A stretch of DNA of 11,469 nt from JBCFBK01 sp050173895 (GCA_050173895.1 JBFXKJ010000119.1:1-11469); one strand, 5' to 3'; numbered from the stretch's first letter, positions 1 to 7,618 are shown. Notes: generated by a model not told the origin, from the letters alone. Translations and numbers: made by a program.

Positions 1-134
1 GGGGCAGCTTTGAGATTGCTTACGCAATTGTTCGAGGAAAGGGATTTTTTGAGTACTTATATATTAGGGATATGATTCCAGTGCCTTTGCACCCGCTTAA
101 CCTATTTAACTTCGATCAGTGCGTATATCGATAA
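1..134 (+). other. Left window edge; possible 3' end of a plus-strand gene
   Basis: Two plus-strand frames are open from the window edge. One gives 24 residues ending at a TGA at 73-75. The other gives 43 residues ending at a TAA at 132-134 and would overlap the coiled-coil gene tail to tail by about 33 bases. Either could be the C-terminus of a gene that begins outside the window, or both may be chance. Neither short peptide has a recognisable motif. No convincing terminator was seen for the minus-strand gene that stops at 102; only a 4-bp GTGC/GCAC hairpin is present. Confidence 0.15.
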
Positions 135-1013
135 TTTCCAGAATAGTGCCGGATCTATGATCTCCAGGTATGCGATCTGACCGTTTTCTTCCACCAGTTG
201 GTAGGAATTATCAGGATGTTCTGAGATTACCACTGCTTTCCTGCTGTGCAGAGGGATCGTTGTCGTTTCACGGATGTCCAGTGTGGTAAAATATTGTTCA
301 TCGAAGTTTTCTTCCAGCGCCTTTGCCTGACCGATCAGTCCCAGAAAGCCGCCTTCTTTGGCCAACAGGCCTTTATCCATCAGTTCGCGCCTTGTGCCGG
401 TTGCAAAGTGGCCCTTGTTGAGCTGAATTGTTTTCTCGTCCAGTTGCTGTTGTTTCACCTGAATCGTATCGGACTGCTGTACGATATTCGAATCGAGCCG
501 GTGGATTGTCGTGTTCAGCTCAGCCATCTGAAAATCTTTTTCTTCAATAACACGCTTCAACTCGGCAATTTCTGCATTCTGGCTCTGGATGTTTTCATTC
601 AGGGAGGCTACACGTTGTTCAAAGGCCCGAAGGTTCAGTCCGGATTGCTTCAGCTTTCTTTCCAGCTCCGCAATTTGTGCGGTGCTTTCTTCCAACATGC
701 TGTTCATCAGGTCAATATCGTCGATCACCGCCTGTTTCCTTCCTTTCCCGCCTTCAGTTTGCTGAACGGCGATCTGGTTTCTTTTCTCCTTGATCAGTTT
801 CAGCCTGTTTTCAATTTCGTTGAAGGTGAGTTCAAGGTCATTCATGATCGAATCCTTTTGTGCCATTTCTTTCGACAGGCTCGTATTCTTCGACATCATT
901 TCCTTCAGTTCCGATTCTTTCTGCGTATAGACGTAGATTGCAGCAGCAGCACCGACGATTACAATAGCGACTGCAATGATGATAGTCCTTAACTGCGTTC
1001 TTTCCATTTTCAT
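102..1013 (-). CDS. Membrane-anchored periplasmic coiled-coil protein, function unknown
   Basis: This 303-residue protein has a short basic N-terminus, one hydrophobic helix at about residues 10-29, a long heptad-rich coiled coil at about 31-200 (dense in Glu, Lys, Gln, Leu and Ile), and a compact C-terminal domain at about 201-303 that starts with a GHFATGTRREL motif followed by a glycine-rich GGFLGLIG segment. The arrangement predicts an inner-membrane anchor with the coiled coil and C-terminal domain in the periplasm. Proteins of this layout are common in Bacteroidota as conserved hypotheticals, and some are annotated as adhesin-like; I cannot assign a function. Translation could also begin at Met3 (1007). 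The gene follows the sigma-54-type regulator after a 273-bp gap holding a hairpin and a sigma-54-like promoter, so it may be a target of that regulator. Whether this is a coding gene is not in doubt; its role is. Confidence 0.85.
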   Translation of the reverse strand: MKMERTQLRTIIIAVAIVIVGAAAAIYVYTQKESELKEMMSKNTSLSKEMAQKDSIMNDLELTFNEIENRLKLIKEKRNQIAVQQTEGGKGRKQAVIDDIDLMNSMLEESTAQIAELERKLKQSGLNLRAFEQRVASLNENIQSQNAEIAELKRVIEEKDFQMAELNTTIHRLDSNIVQQSDTIQVKQQQLDEKTIQLNKGHFATGTRRELMDKGLLAKEGGFLGLIGQAKALEENFDEQYFTTLDIRETTTIPLHSRKAVVISEHPDNSYQLVEENGQIAYLEIIDPALFWKLSIYALIEVK

Positions 1014-1165
1014 ACCTTTATAATTTTAGGTGACAGTATGTGTATAATTCCCGCGCTCAGGACATTTGTCATAAGCACGGGGGATTTTCAAAACAATATC
1101 TTTCTCCATTTTTCAGCTTCGGTTTTACCCTGAACTGTTCCTGCACGTTTGCTTTGTGACTGGAT

Positions 1166-1185
1166 AATGCCAATTCCTGTGCCAG
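1166..1185 (-). promoter_or_regulatory. Candidate sigma-54 (-24/-12) promoter
   Basis: On the minus strand the sequence reads CTGGCACAGGAATTGGCATT. It has a perfect -24 half (TGGCAC) and, at the spacing required for sigma-54, TTGG where the consensus is TTGC. The mismatch falls on the conserved C of the -12 element, so activity is uncertain. It points at the coiled-coil gene and would give a leader of roughly 145 nt. It lies directly downstream of the gene for a sigma-54-dependent activator, which raises its plausibility. Confidence 0.35.
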
Positions 1186-1216
1186 TGCGGCATAGTAAAA
1201 TTAACTTATTGAAAAT

Positions 1217-1249
1217 CAAAGGCCCGGTTTTTTTGTAACCAGGCCTTTG
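1217..1249 (-). terminator. Probable intrinsic terminator after the response regulator
   Basis: An 8-bp perfect stem (CAAAGGCC with GGCCTTTG) continues after one mismatch into four more pairs around a short T-rich loop. On the minus strand the stem is followed by ATTTTC. It begins 38 bases past the stop codon of the regulator gene and would separate the phosphorelay transcript from the coiled-coil gene. The U-run is short, so termination may be partial. As a long palindrome it could instead be an activator-binding site, but it lies close to the -24 element for that. Confidence 0.55.
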
Positions 1250-1286
1250 TCTATCAAAATGATTGAAGTGATATCAATATGAGAAG

Positions 1287-2669
1287 CTATCGGATATTGG
1301 TAATTTCATCAGCGATTTCTGCTTTGTCTTCTTTCAGCATGCGGTAGATCGTTGCCACGCCGATATCGAGTTTTTCGGCTACGAGTTTGATATTATTGGC
1401 ATATTTCCGGAGAAAGCTTTTCACGATGCGGATGTCATATTCGCGCAGGGTGGTTTCTTCGGAGAGGGTTTCGGTGAGTACATCCTGTCCGGAACTCATA
1501 ATAATATTATCGGCAGTGATTTCGTCGTTGTCTGAGAGGGTTACAGCAAGCTCGATGATTGATTTCAGCTCGCGGATATTTCCGGGGAAAGGATAGGAAA
1601 GCAGGCGATTGGATGCTTCGGGTGAAAGCGCTTTGGAGGAAAGGTTATTTTCCCGGCAAAAGGTGTTGATGAAATGTTTAGCCAGCACGATCACATCATT
1701 TCCTCTTTCGCGCAAGGGTGGCAGTTCAATGGGAAGCCCGTAAAGACGATAGTAAAGGTCCTGCCTGAACCGGCCCTGCTTTACTTCCTCCAGAAGGTTT
1801 TTATTGGTTGCGATGATGATCCGGCAGTCGGTTTTGACCGGAGCGTTGCTTCCTACCCGGATAATCTCTCTTTCCTGGAGTGCACGTAACAGTTTCGCCT
1901 GAAGGGAGATGTCCATTTCGGCCATTTCGTCCAGGAACAGCGTTCCTCCGTTTGCTTCTTCGAATTTGCCGATTCTTCGGAAATTAGCGCCGGTAAAGGC
2001 ACCTTTTTCATGTCCGAATAATTCACTCTCGATCAGTTCTCTTGGGAGTGCAGCCACGTTGACGGCGACAAAAGGTTTTCTGGCCCTGTTCGAGTTATAA
2101 TGAATGGCTTTGGCTACCAGCTCTTTCCCTGTTCCGGTTTCACCGGTTACCGTGACCGTGATGTTGGTCCTTGTGGCCTTGTCGATCAGCTCAAACATCT
2201 TTTGGGTTGCAGGACTGTTTCCGACAATGGTGTTTTGATAGCTGTACTTTTGCCTGACCTCCTGCCGCAGGCTGATGATTTCCTCTTTCAGCTTGCTGCC
2301 CTGGCGGATGTTGTTGACGGTGTTCAGCAGGCGTTCCTTGATATCCCTTGATTTAACGATGTAATCGTAGGCGCCCTGTTTCAGCAGTTCAACGACCACT
2401 TCAATGTCGTCCTGTTCCGAGATCAGGATGACCTGTGTCTCCGGACTGGTTTCCTTGATATGTTTAAGAACTTCCAGTCCTTTCATGTCGGGAAGCCTGT
2501 AATCAAGGGTAATAACCTGCGGGTCTTCATTCAGATTGGCCAGGCAATCTTTTCCTGTTGCAAACGAACGGATCGCATAATCCGGTATCAGCGAAAGATT
2601 ATGGACAAGCAGCCGGTTATACCACTCATCGTCTTCCACAACAAATATTTTGAACGGATTTTCAGTCAT
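1287..2669 (-). CDS. Sigma-54-dependent response regulator (NtrC family)
   Basis: This 460-residue protein has three domains. The N-terminal receiver (about 5-125) has the acidic cluster EDD at 12-14, the expected phospho-acceptor Asp56 (in TLDYRLPDM), Ser84 and Lys106. The AAA+ domain (about 145-380) has Walker A GETGTGKE at 176-183, the sigma-54-contacting loop GAFTGA at 223-228 and Walker B with TLFLDE at 243-248. The Fis-type helix-turn-helix lies at about 408-446. All signature elements are intact, so it should act as an ATP-driven activator of RNA polymerase holding sigma-54. I chose Met at 2669, just before the receiver; an in-frame ATG at 2681 behind a purine-rich AAGGGAA is an equally possible start, and the upstream ATG at 2723 adds residues unlike the family. 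It lies 90 bp after the hybrid kinase gene, its likely phosphodonor. The targets are unknown. Confidence 0.95.
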   Translation of the reverse strand: MTENPFKIFVVEDDEWYNRLLVHNLSLIPDYAIRSFATGKDCLANLNEDPQVITLDYRLPDMKGLEVLKHIKETSPETQVILISEQDDIEVVVELLKQGAYDYIVKSRDIKERLLNTVNNIRQGSKLKEEIISLRQEVRQKYSYQNTIVGNSPATQKMFELIDKATRTNITVTVTGETGTGKELVAKAIHYNSNRARKPFVAVNVAALPRELIESELFGHEKGAFTGANFRRIGKFEEANGGTLFLDEMAEMDISLQAKLLRALQEREIIRVGSNAPVKTDCRIIIATNKNLLEEVKQGRFRQDLYYRLYGLPIELPPLRERGNDVIVLAKHFINTFCRENNLSSKALSPEASNRLLSYPFPGNIRELKSIIELAVTLSDNDEITADNIIMSSGQDVLTETLSEETTLREYDIRIVKSFLRKYANNIKLVAEKLDIGVATIYRMLKEDKAEIADEITNIR

Positions 2670-2759
2670 TTTCAATGTCATTTCCCTTTTCCCGGTGCAA
2701 GTTAATAATTTTATGGCAGTCATCCATGGATTGGGGGACGGCAGTTTTCGTTCTTCCTT

Positions 2760-5183
2760 TCAGTTTTCGAGCTTTTTTTTGAGAATGCCGGTGATCTGCC
2801 TGATTTCGGCCTCCACTTCTTCAACTATTTGGGGGATCTCCGGAAGGTTTTCGATGACCGGAGCTTCCGTTTCGAGTGTTTTCAGTTTGTCGTACAGATA
2901 TTTTGCCTGCATATGTTTGGCCGGTGCGGCAAGTTTATGCGCTGCTTCCGCGATGGCCTGCCCGTTGTGGCTCCGGAGCCCGGCTTTCATATTTTCAAGT
3001 CCGTCGTTGCAGGAACGGATGAACACCCGGATCATTTCGGAAACGAAGGCTTTGTCATTTCCTGAGATTCTTTCAAGATCCCCGGTATTCACATGTTCCC
3101 CGGCTGCGGAAGGAATTGCAGGAGAGCTCCTCTTTTCGGGGAACAAGCCTTCGATCAGTTTGAGCAGAGCCGCTTCGCTGAAGGGTTTTTGCAGGAAGTC
3201 CAGCATACCGGCCTCCCTGCTTTTCTGAATATCGTCCGGATTATTGGCTGCCGTCAGCGCGATGATCCTGGTTCCGGGCTTTTGTGTCAGGATGAGGCGG
3301 CTGGTTTCGAACCCATTCAGGACAGGCATCCTTAAATCCATGAATATCAGGTCGAAGTTATTTTTTTGAGCCAGTTCCACGGCGGTTTTTCCATTGGCTG
3401 CCTCAATATAAGAGACCCCCCATTTCGACAAAATATTTTTAAGCAGGTAGCGGTTAAAGGCTTCGTCGTCCACGAGCAGGAACCGGAGGTCTTTAAGGTG
3501 CGGCGGTATCCGGAGTTTTTCAATTGTCCGGCTGGGAACCTTGAGGGGATCGCCATTTTGATAGGGGATTTCGACGGTGAAGCAGCTTCCTTTGCCCGGG
3601 GTGCTCTTCAGGCTTATCCGGCCGCCCTGCAATTCCACCAGCTTTCTGACGATCGAAAGCCCGAGCCCGGCCCCCCTGTGCTTTTGGGTAAGATCGTTAT
3701 CCAGCTGGACGAATTCATCAAAGATCTTTTCTGCATCCTCGTCCGAAATGCCGATACCGGTATCGATGACCTCCGTTTTCAGCCAGACCAGCTCCTCTTC
3801 TTTTATGAGTTGAGGCTTCATCTGCACCCGTCCGCTGGACGTAAATTTCAGTGCATTCGAAACAAGATTGATGAGGATTTGCTTCAGCCGGATCGGATCG
3901 CCCTTCAGGGCCAGTCCTGCTTCGGGCAGCTCCTTTACCGTCAGTTCGACGCCTTTTGCTGCCGCGGCGTTTTTATTCAGAATGTACACTTCCCGGAAAA
4001 CCTCTTCAGGGAGAAAATCGATCTCTTCTATTTTGAGTTTCTGTGCCTCAATTTTTGAAAAGTCAAGGGTGTCGTTCACCAGGCTGATCAGGTGTTCGGT
4101 TGAGGTATGAACGATCTTCAGGTCGGCGGCGGTTTCCGGATCCTGTACCTTTTGGAGGAGTTGTTCGGTCAGGCCGTAAATCGCATTGATGGGTGTGCGC
4201 ATTTCATGACTCACGGTGGCTACGAACATTTCCTTTGCCTTGGCCAGGTTTTCGGCTTCAGTTCTCGCTTTCTTCAGGATTTGCTGATAATTTTTGCTTT
4301 TTTGAATATTCCGGATGAAAATAAACAAGACAGCCAGCAGGAGAACCACGGTGGTGAGCGTAAAGACAGTCAGCCGGCGATAGGTTTGTGCCGCCATAAA
4401 ATCGGCTTCCTGTGTTTTCGTTTCCAGGCGCCGTTGCTCCCGGTATTCCAGTGTCCCCACCTGTTTCATCAGGCGGGAGGTGATCCACATGTTTTGTTCG
4501 ACGAGGTATTTTTCCTGTACCTGGAACCGGCGGGTCTGATCGGTCATCTTGCGTTCAATGGTGGCGATTTCCTGCTTTATATTCTCCTTTTCTTCACTTT
4601 TGTCGATAATGATCGGAGCGGCGGGGGTGCTGCTTTTTTTTCCGGACTTGCCGAAAATGGCGGTAATCCGTTTAAAAAAGCCTTCTTTTTTCTCTTCCGG
4701 GGCTTTTACCTGGATGGTGTCGAAGGGCACAATGGCCGTATCGATCCTCGAGTAGAGTTGAGTGAAGGGCTGCTGCGCCTTTCCTTTTTGCCGGTGAAGC
4801 GATCTGATTTTGTCCCATAACAGCAGTTTTTCCTGACTAAGCAAACCGATGGAGTCGATTAGTTGCGATTCGTCCGGGCCGGCTGTGCCATAATCTTTCA
4901 GCTCAAGAAGTTTTTGCTGAACAGTGCTGTTCAGTTCGCTGTAGCCGTCTAGATACTTCGAATCACCCGTCAGCGAGTACAGGCGCACGTGGTTTTCCAC
5001 CTCCGTGAGATCGGCGGCGATATCCTTGATCAGTAAAAGTCTGGTATCAGGACGGCTTTCTCCGTGGATTGAGTCAATAATGCTCGAAAGGCTGTTATAG
5101 ACCAGATAGCCGGAACCGACCATGGCTGCGGCTATGATGATTGTCAGGAAAGTGACCTGTATTTCAACTTTTATTTTCTTCAT
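2760..5183 (-). CDS. Membrane hybrid sensor histidine kinase with REC and HPt domains
   Basis: The protein has 807 residues. Two membrane helices (about 10-31 and 272-291) flank a 240-residue extracytoplasmic region, whose first part resembles CHASE3/four-helix sensor domains (RLYSLTGDSKYLDGY near 67-81) and which later carries a lysine-rich insert. The cytoplasmic part has HisKA with SHEMRTP (His326), an HATPase with the N box near Asn443, G1 DTGIGIS at 474-480 and G2 GAGLGLSI at 504-511, a receiver with phospho-acceptor Asp616 and Lys666, and a C-terminal HPt domain with His759 in AHKLAAPAKH. This predicts a His326 to Asp616 to His759 relay onto Asp56 of the regulator encoded next. The start at 5183 (MKKIKVEIQ) puts a normal basic N-terminus before the first helix; the 14 residues upstream look non-coding. 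There is no PAS domain. The signal sensed is unknown. Confidence 0.95.
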   Translation of the reverse strand: MKKIKVEIQVTFLTIIIAAAMVGSGYLVYNSLSSIIDSIHGESRPDTRLLLIKDIAADLTEVENHVRLYSLTGDSKYLDGYSELNSTVQQKLLELKDYGTAGPDESQLIDSIGLLSQEKLLLWDKIRSLHRQKGKAQQPFTQLYSRIDTAIVPFDTIQVKAPEEKKEGFFKRITAIFGKSGKKSSTPAAPIIIDKSEEKENIKQEIATIERKMTDQTRRFQVQEKYLVEQNMWITSRLMKQVGTLEYREQRRLETKTQEADFMAAQTYRRLTVFTLTTVVLLLAVLFIFIRNIQKSKNYQQILKKARTEAENLAKAKEMFVATVSHEMRTPINAIYGLTEQLLQKVQDPETAADLKIVHTSTEHLISLVNDTLDFSKIEAQKLKIEEIDFLPEEVFREVYILNKNAAAAKGVELTVKELPEAGLALKGDPIRLKQILINLVSNALKFTSSGRVQMKPQLIKEEELVWLKTEVIDTGIGISDEDAEKIFDEFVQLDNDLTQKHRGAGLGLSIVRKLVELQGGRISLKSTPGKGSCFTVEIPYQNGDPLKVPSRTIEKLRIPPHLKDLRFLLVDDEAFNRYLLKNILSKWGVSYIEAANGKTAVELAQKNNFDLIFMDLRMPVLNGFETSRLILTQKPGTRIIALTAANNPDDIQKSREAGMLDFLQKPFSEAALLKLIEGLFPEKRSSPAIPSAAGEHVNTGDLERISGNDKAFVSEMIRVFIRSCNDGLENMKAGLRSHNGQAIAEAAHKLAAPAKHMQAKYLYDKLKTLETEAPVIENLPEIPQIVEEVEAEIRQITGILKKKLEN

Positions 5184-5269
5184 ATTGCGCAAATAAATCC
5201 ACATAGCGCAGCAATTTGCCGGCAAAGCTAAGAAGCCGGTGCATTGATTCCGGGATTCCCTGCTGTGTT

Positions 5270-6280
5270 TTAATTATTCCTTAACAACCTTTTTTTGACA
5301 GCGAAGGCTTCTGCAGGATTTTTAACCAGCAGTTGTTCAATGTCCGAATCCGTGAATCCAAGCGTTTTCAGATCCGGAATCAGTTTTTCAAAGACCAGAG
5401 TATAAGGTTTGAAAGGCAGGTCCGGTTGTCCCGGATCCACCCATCCTGCGTCATGTGAAATCAGTATTTTATTCAACAGTCCCTCCTCTTTCATCATTTT
5501 CAGCAGCCGGGGATAACGCGTGATCAGCTTTTCATCCCAGCCGTATTTGTCGGCCGAGATCCATGCGCCCATCCGGGCAGCTTCGACCAGCCGGGTTGAA
5601 TCTTTTTCATCGGTGGCATGGGTCCAGATAAACGCTTCAGGCGAAACGCCTTCCTCTTTCAGGATTTCCAGTTCCTGAAAGGCGGCGATGGCGGGGCCTG
5701 AATGAGCCATAATGGTGAGCCCGGTGGCTTTGTGTGTCAGGGCGGCTGCGCGGGCCAGGGTAGCATGAAACTCGGAAAGCGCTTTTCTGTCGACGCCGAT
5801 TTTTATAAAACCAGGTTTGATGCCGGTCCCTTCGATCCCGTTCTGAAACTCTGCGATCCATTCTGCCGCAAGCTCGTCGGCCGGCTTCAGGAAGACTTGC
5901 TCCGGAATGAACCGGTTGTTTTGTGCCCCGTAATAGCCGGTGTTGGTCAGAATCTGAAGCCCGGTCCTGGCCGACAACTCCCGCAACAGCTTCACATCCC
6001 GTCCCACAAAGGCCGGCGTGCACTCCACCAGCGTCTTTACACCATGAGCTTTTGCTTTCTCCAGTTGCGGAATGATCCGGCTCAGCGCTTCCTCCGCCGA
6101 ATAGCTCTCAGGCAGGTTATCTTCCTTCCGGTAGATATCGGTCAGTATATGTTCATGTTCCAGGGTCACACCCATTTCGCCAGGCTGAATATCTCCTGTA
6201 ACCGTGATAATCCTTCCTTCCGGCCCCGGTGTGCAGGAAGTTGCCAGTAAGGTTACCAGACTCAAAACGCGTATTCGCAT
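5270..6280 (-). CDS. Phosphotriesterase-family metal-dependent hydrolase, predicted lipoprotein
   Basis: The 336-residue protein is an amidohydrolase-superfamily TIM barrel of the phosphotriesterase family. All metal-ligand positions appear present: His42 and His44 (LEHEH), the lysine expected to be carboxylated, Lys160 (GFIKIG), His193 (MAHSG), His221 (WTHAT) and Asp277 (SHDAGW). The N-terminus is a short lipoprotein signal peptide with the lipobox LLATSC, giving Cys16 as the lipidated residue. The residues after it (TPGPEG) lack the acidic run of Bacteroidota surface lipoproteins, so a periplasm-facing location is more likely than the cell surface. Many family members hydrolyse lactones or other esters rather than organophosphates, so the substrate cannot be named. 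It lies 113 bp after the App1-like gene and 86 bp before the kinase gene. A weak -7-like element precedes it, so it may have its own promoter. Confidence 0.92.
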   Translation of the reverse strand: MRIRVLSLVTLLATSCTPGPEGRIITVTGDIQPGEMGVTLEHEHILTDIYRKEDNLPESYSAEEALSRIIPQLEKAKAHGVKTLVECTPAFVGRDVKLLRELSARTGLQILTNTGYYGAQNNRFIPEQVFLKPADELAAEWIAEFQNGIEGTGIKPGFIKIGVDRKALSEFHATLARAAALTHKATGLTIMAHSGPAIAAFQELEILKEEGVSPEAFIWTHATDEKDSTRLVEAARMGAWISADKYGWDEKLITRYPRLLKMMKEEGLLNKILISHDAGWVDPGQPDLPFKPYTLVFEKLIPDLKTLGFTDSDIEQLLVKNPAEAFAVKKRLLRNN

Positions 6281-6302
6281 GGTTTGTTTTTGATTGATCC
6301 GT

Positions 6303-6310
6303 TAAAGATA
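6303..6310 (-). promoter_or_regulatory. Candidate -7 promoter element of the phosphotriesterase gene
   Basis: The minus strand reads TATCTTTA, one base from the Bacteroidota -7 consensus TAnnTTTG, 22 bases before the start codon. The best -33-like motif (CTTG, 6334-6337) is a few bases too far away, so this is only a candidate. Confidence 0.3.
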
Positions 6311-6345
6311 CAACAAAACTTTTTATAGCTGCTCAAGCTTTTTTG

Positions 6346-6361
6346 ATCAGGGACACCTGAT
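6346..6361. repeat. Perfect 6-bp inverted repeat upstream of the phosphotriesterase gene
   Basis: ATCAGG and CCTGAT face each other across GACA. On the minus strand it is followed by an A-run, not a T-run, so it is not a normal terminator for the App1-like gene. It lies about 36 bp upstream of the candidate -7 element and could be an operator or chance. A 5-bp AT-rich hairpin at 6365-6377, followed by TTTAT on the minus strand, is the nearest thing to a terminator here. Confidence 0.3.
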
Positions 6362-6393
6362 AAAAGTAAAAGTTACTGTTTTTAGGTGAATCA

Positions 6394-7563
6394 TCACTTC
6401 TTTTCCCGGGGGATGATGGCCGCAGGAGTTTCCAGGTCTTTCCGGGCATCGCGGATGATTGATTCAATGGCCGTTTCCGGAATCAGCCGGATGCCGGCAG
6501 CGTGATAGGACGCCTGGACAGTGTCGCGCGACAGCAGCATGGTGATGCCTTTTTGAGCAAGTCTCTCCATGAGGGCTTTGATTTCGCGGTCGCGACGCAC
6601 CCTTGTGACGTCCCGGATGTAAATGGCCTTCACTCTGTCCGGATATTCGAGGGCGACCGATGAATAGATCTCCGGGTCGCGCTGACCGCTGTCGCCGATC
6701 AACACGAAGGGCAGACCGGGATAGGTCTGAAGCAGCAGCCTGATCTTGTCGTATTTATGGTGATGATTGCCGCCCCCTGATTTCCGGAGATTCAGAACGC
6801 TTCCCTTCAGGTCACGCAGGAGGAAGACACCTTTTGGAAGATTATTGTAAGAACAGAAATCGTCGAGAAGATCATATAAGTTCCATTCGCTGCTTGAGAC
6901 ATAAAAAAAAGGATTGAAACTGTCGCCCCGTGGCCCCCGGTAAAGGGCCTGATAAAAAGCATCGACCCCGGGAAAGGGCTTTCTGGTCCTGGAATTATGA
7001 AGAAGCATGAGCCAGAGTTTCCTAAGCGTTTTGGTTGAATGGCTAACCAGAATGGTGTCGTCAATATCGGAGATGATCCCGAAGGCTGCATCTGTGCCGG
7101 GAATGAGTATTTCCCCTTTTGCTTCCACCTGCGGACTTTCTTCCGACAGTTTGTGCTGCAGACGGACGGAGTAGCTGAGCCACCTGGAAGGACTTCGGGG
7201 AATTTCGGTTTCCTGCACCAACTGCGCCTCATAAAGGCCGTCCTCGTCTGTTTTCAACGTTTCAGCCCGCCCTTCCACCTCAATCAATACTTTTGCCTCC
7301 GGTATCTCGTCGCTGGAATACCGCTTGATCATAGACAGCACGTTTTGCCAGCGGGAGTTTCGGCTTTCGGGCTTGGCCAGTCCTTTGTCTTCGGTGACAT
7401 GTCCCTTTAAAAAGATCACGTTGTCGTTCCCAAATCCGCGGTAAGCCATCACCAGCGGAACGCCAAGCCAACCGAGCCTGTGTTTTAGGATGACCTTGAG
7501 TTTCCTGAAGATGTTCTTCTGTTTTTTCTTCAGATGCCTGAATGTCCGGGCGTGTTCCTGCAT
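6394..7563 (-). CDS. App1-type (DUF2183) phosphatidate phosphatase-like protein
   Basis: This 389-residue protein carries the App1/DUF2183 catalytic domain, related to LNS2 and HAD phosphatases, whose yeast member App1 converts phosphatidate to diacylglycerol. Visible motifs are the nucleophile motif DIDDT at 166-170, the conserved FFYVSSSEWNLYD segment at 219-231, HHKYDKI near 268-274 and the acidic metal motif IGDSGQRDPE at 289-298. The N-terminal part is a basic segment (about 1-30) followed by a beta-rich region (about 40-160). No signal peptide is evident. The start at 7563 leaves a 55-bp divergent gap to the lipid kinase; the open frame reaches 7704, but that extension would run through the kinase promoter and into its coding region. 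The substrate in bacteria is not established, so phosphatidate is inferred from the family. It shares a promoter region with a kinase of the opposite type. Confidence 0.88.
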   Translation of the reverse strand: MQEHARTFRHLKKKQKNIFRKLKVILKHRLGWLGVPLVMAYRGFGNDNVIFLKGHVTEDKGLAKPESRNSRWQNVLSMIKRYSSDEIPEAKVLIEVEGRAETLKTDEDGLYEAQLVQETEIPRSPSRWLSYSVRLQHKLSEESPQVEAKGEILIPGTDAAFGIISDIDDTILVSHSTKTLRKLWLMLLHNSRTRKPFPGVDAFYQALYRGPRGDSFNPFFYVSSSEWNLYDLLDDFCSYNNLPKGVFLLRDLKGSVLNLRKSGGGNHHHKYDKIRLLLQTYPGLPFVLIGDSGQRDPEIYSSVALEYPDRVKAIYIRDVTRVRRDREIKALMERLAQKGITMLLSRDTVQASYHAAGIRLIPETAIESIIRDARKDLETPAAIIPREKK

Positions 7564-7618
7564 GTGAATACTTTTGGCACAGGTTTTATGCTTGTTTTGG
7601 CAAAAATGTACACAACCT
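7564..7618. promoter_or_regulatory. Divergent promoter region with a direct repeat
   Basis: This 55-bp gap must hold the promoters of both the App1-like gene and the lipid kinase gene. TTTTGGCA occurs twice on the plus strand, at 7572-7579 and 7595-7602, 23 bp apart. TATGCTTG at 7587-7594 is one base from the -7 consensus TAnnTTTG for the kinase gene, but no properly spaced -33 element is visible. Confidence 0.35.

Noticed and set aside
15..28. ATTGC-TTAC-GCAAT hairpin as a terminator for the coiled-coil gene
   Set aside because: A 5-bp stem with no T-run on either strand.
246..992. Plus-strand open frame of 248 codons
   Set aside because: It lies wholly opposite the coiled-coil gene, has no recognisable motif and an odd composition rich in Phe, Leu and Cys; it is a shadow of the real gene.
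3366..4058. Long plus-strand frames opposite the hybrid kinase (including 4107-4820)
   Set aside because: They are antisense to well-conserved kinase domains, show no family motif and look like codon-bias shadows.
5219..5239. CCGGC/GCCGG inverted repeat between the phosphotriesterase and kinase genes as a terminator
   Set aside because: The stem has only 5 bp with an 11-base loop, and on the minus strand it is followed by CAAATTG rather than a T-run.
7575..7594. Second sigma-54-like sequence (TGGCACAGG then ATGC) pointing at the lipid kinase gene
   Set aside because: The -24 half matches, but the GC of the -12 half is two bases too far away, and sigma-54 tolerates little change in spacing.
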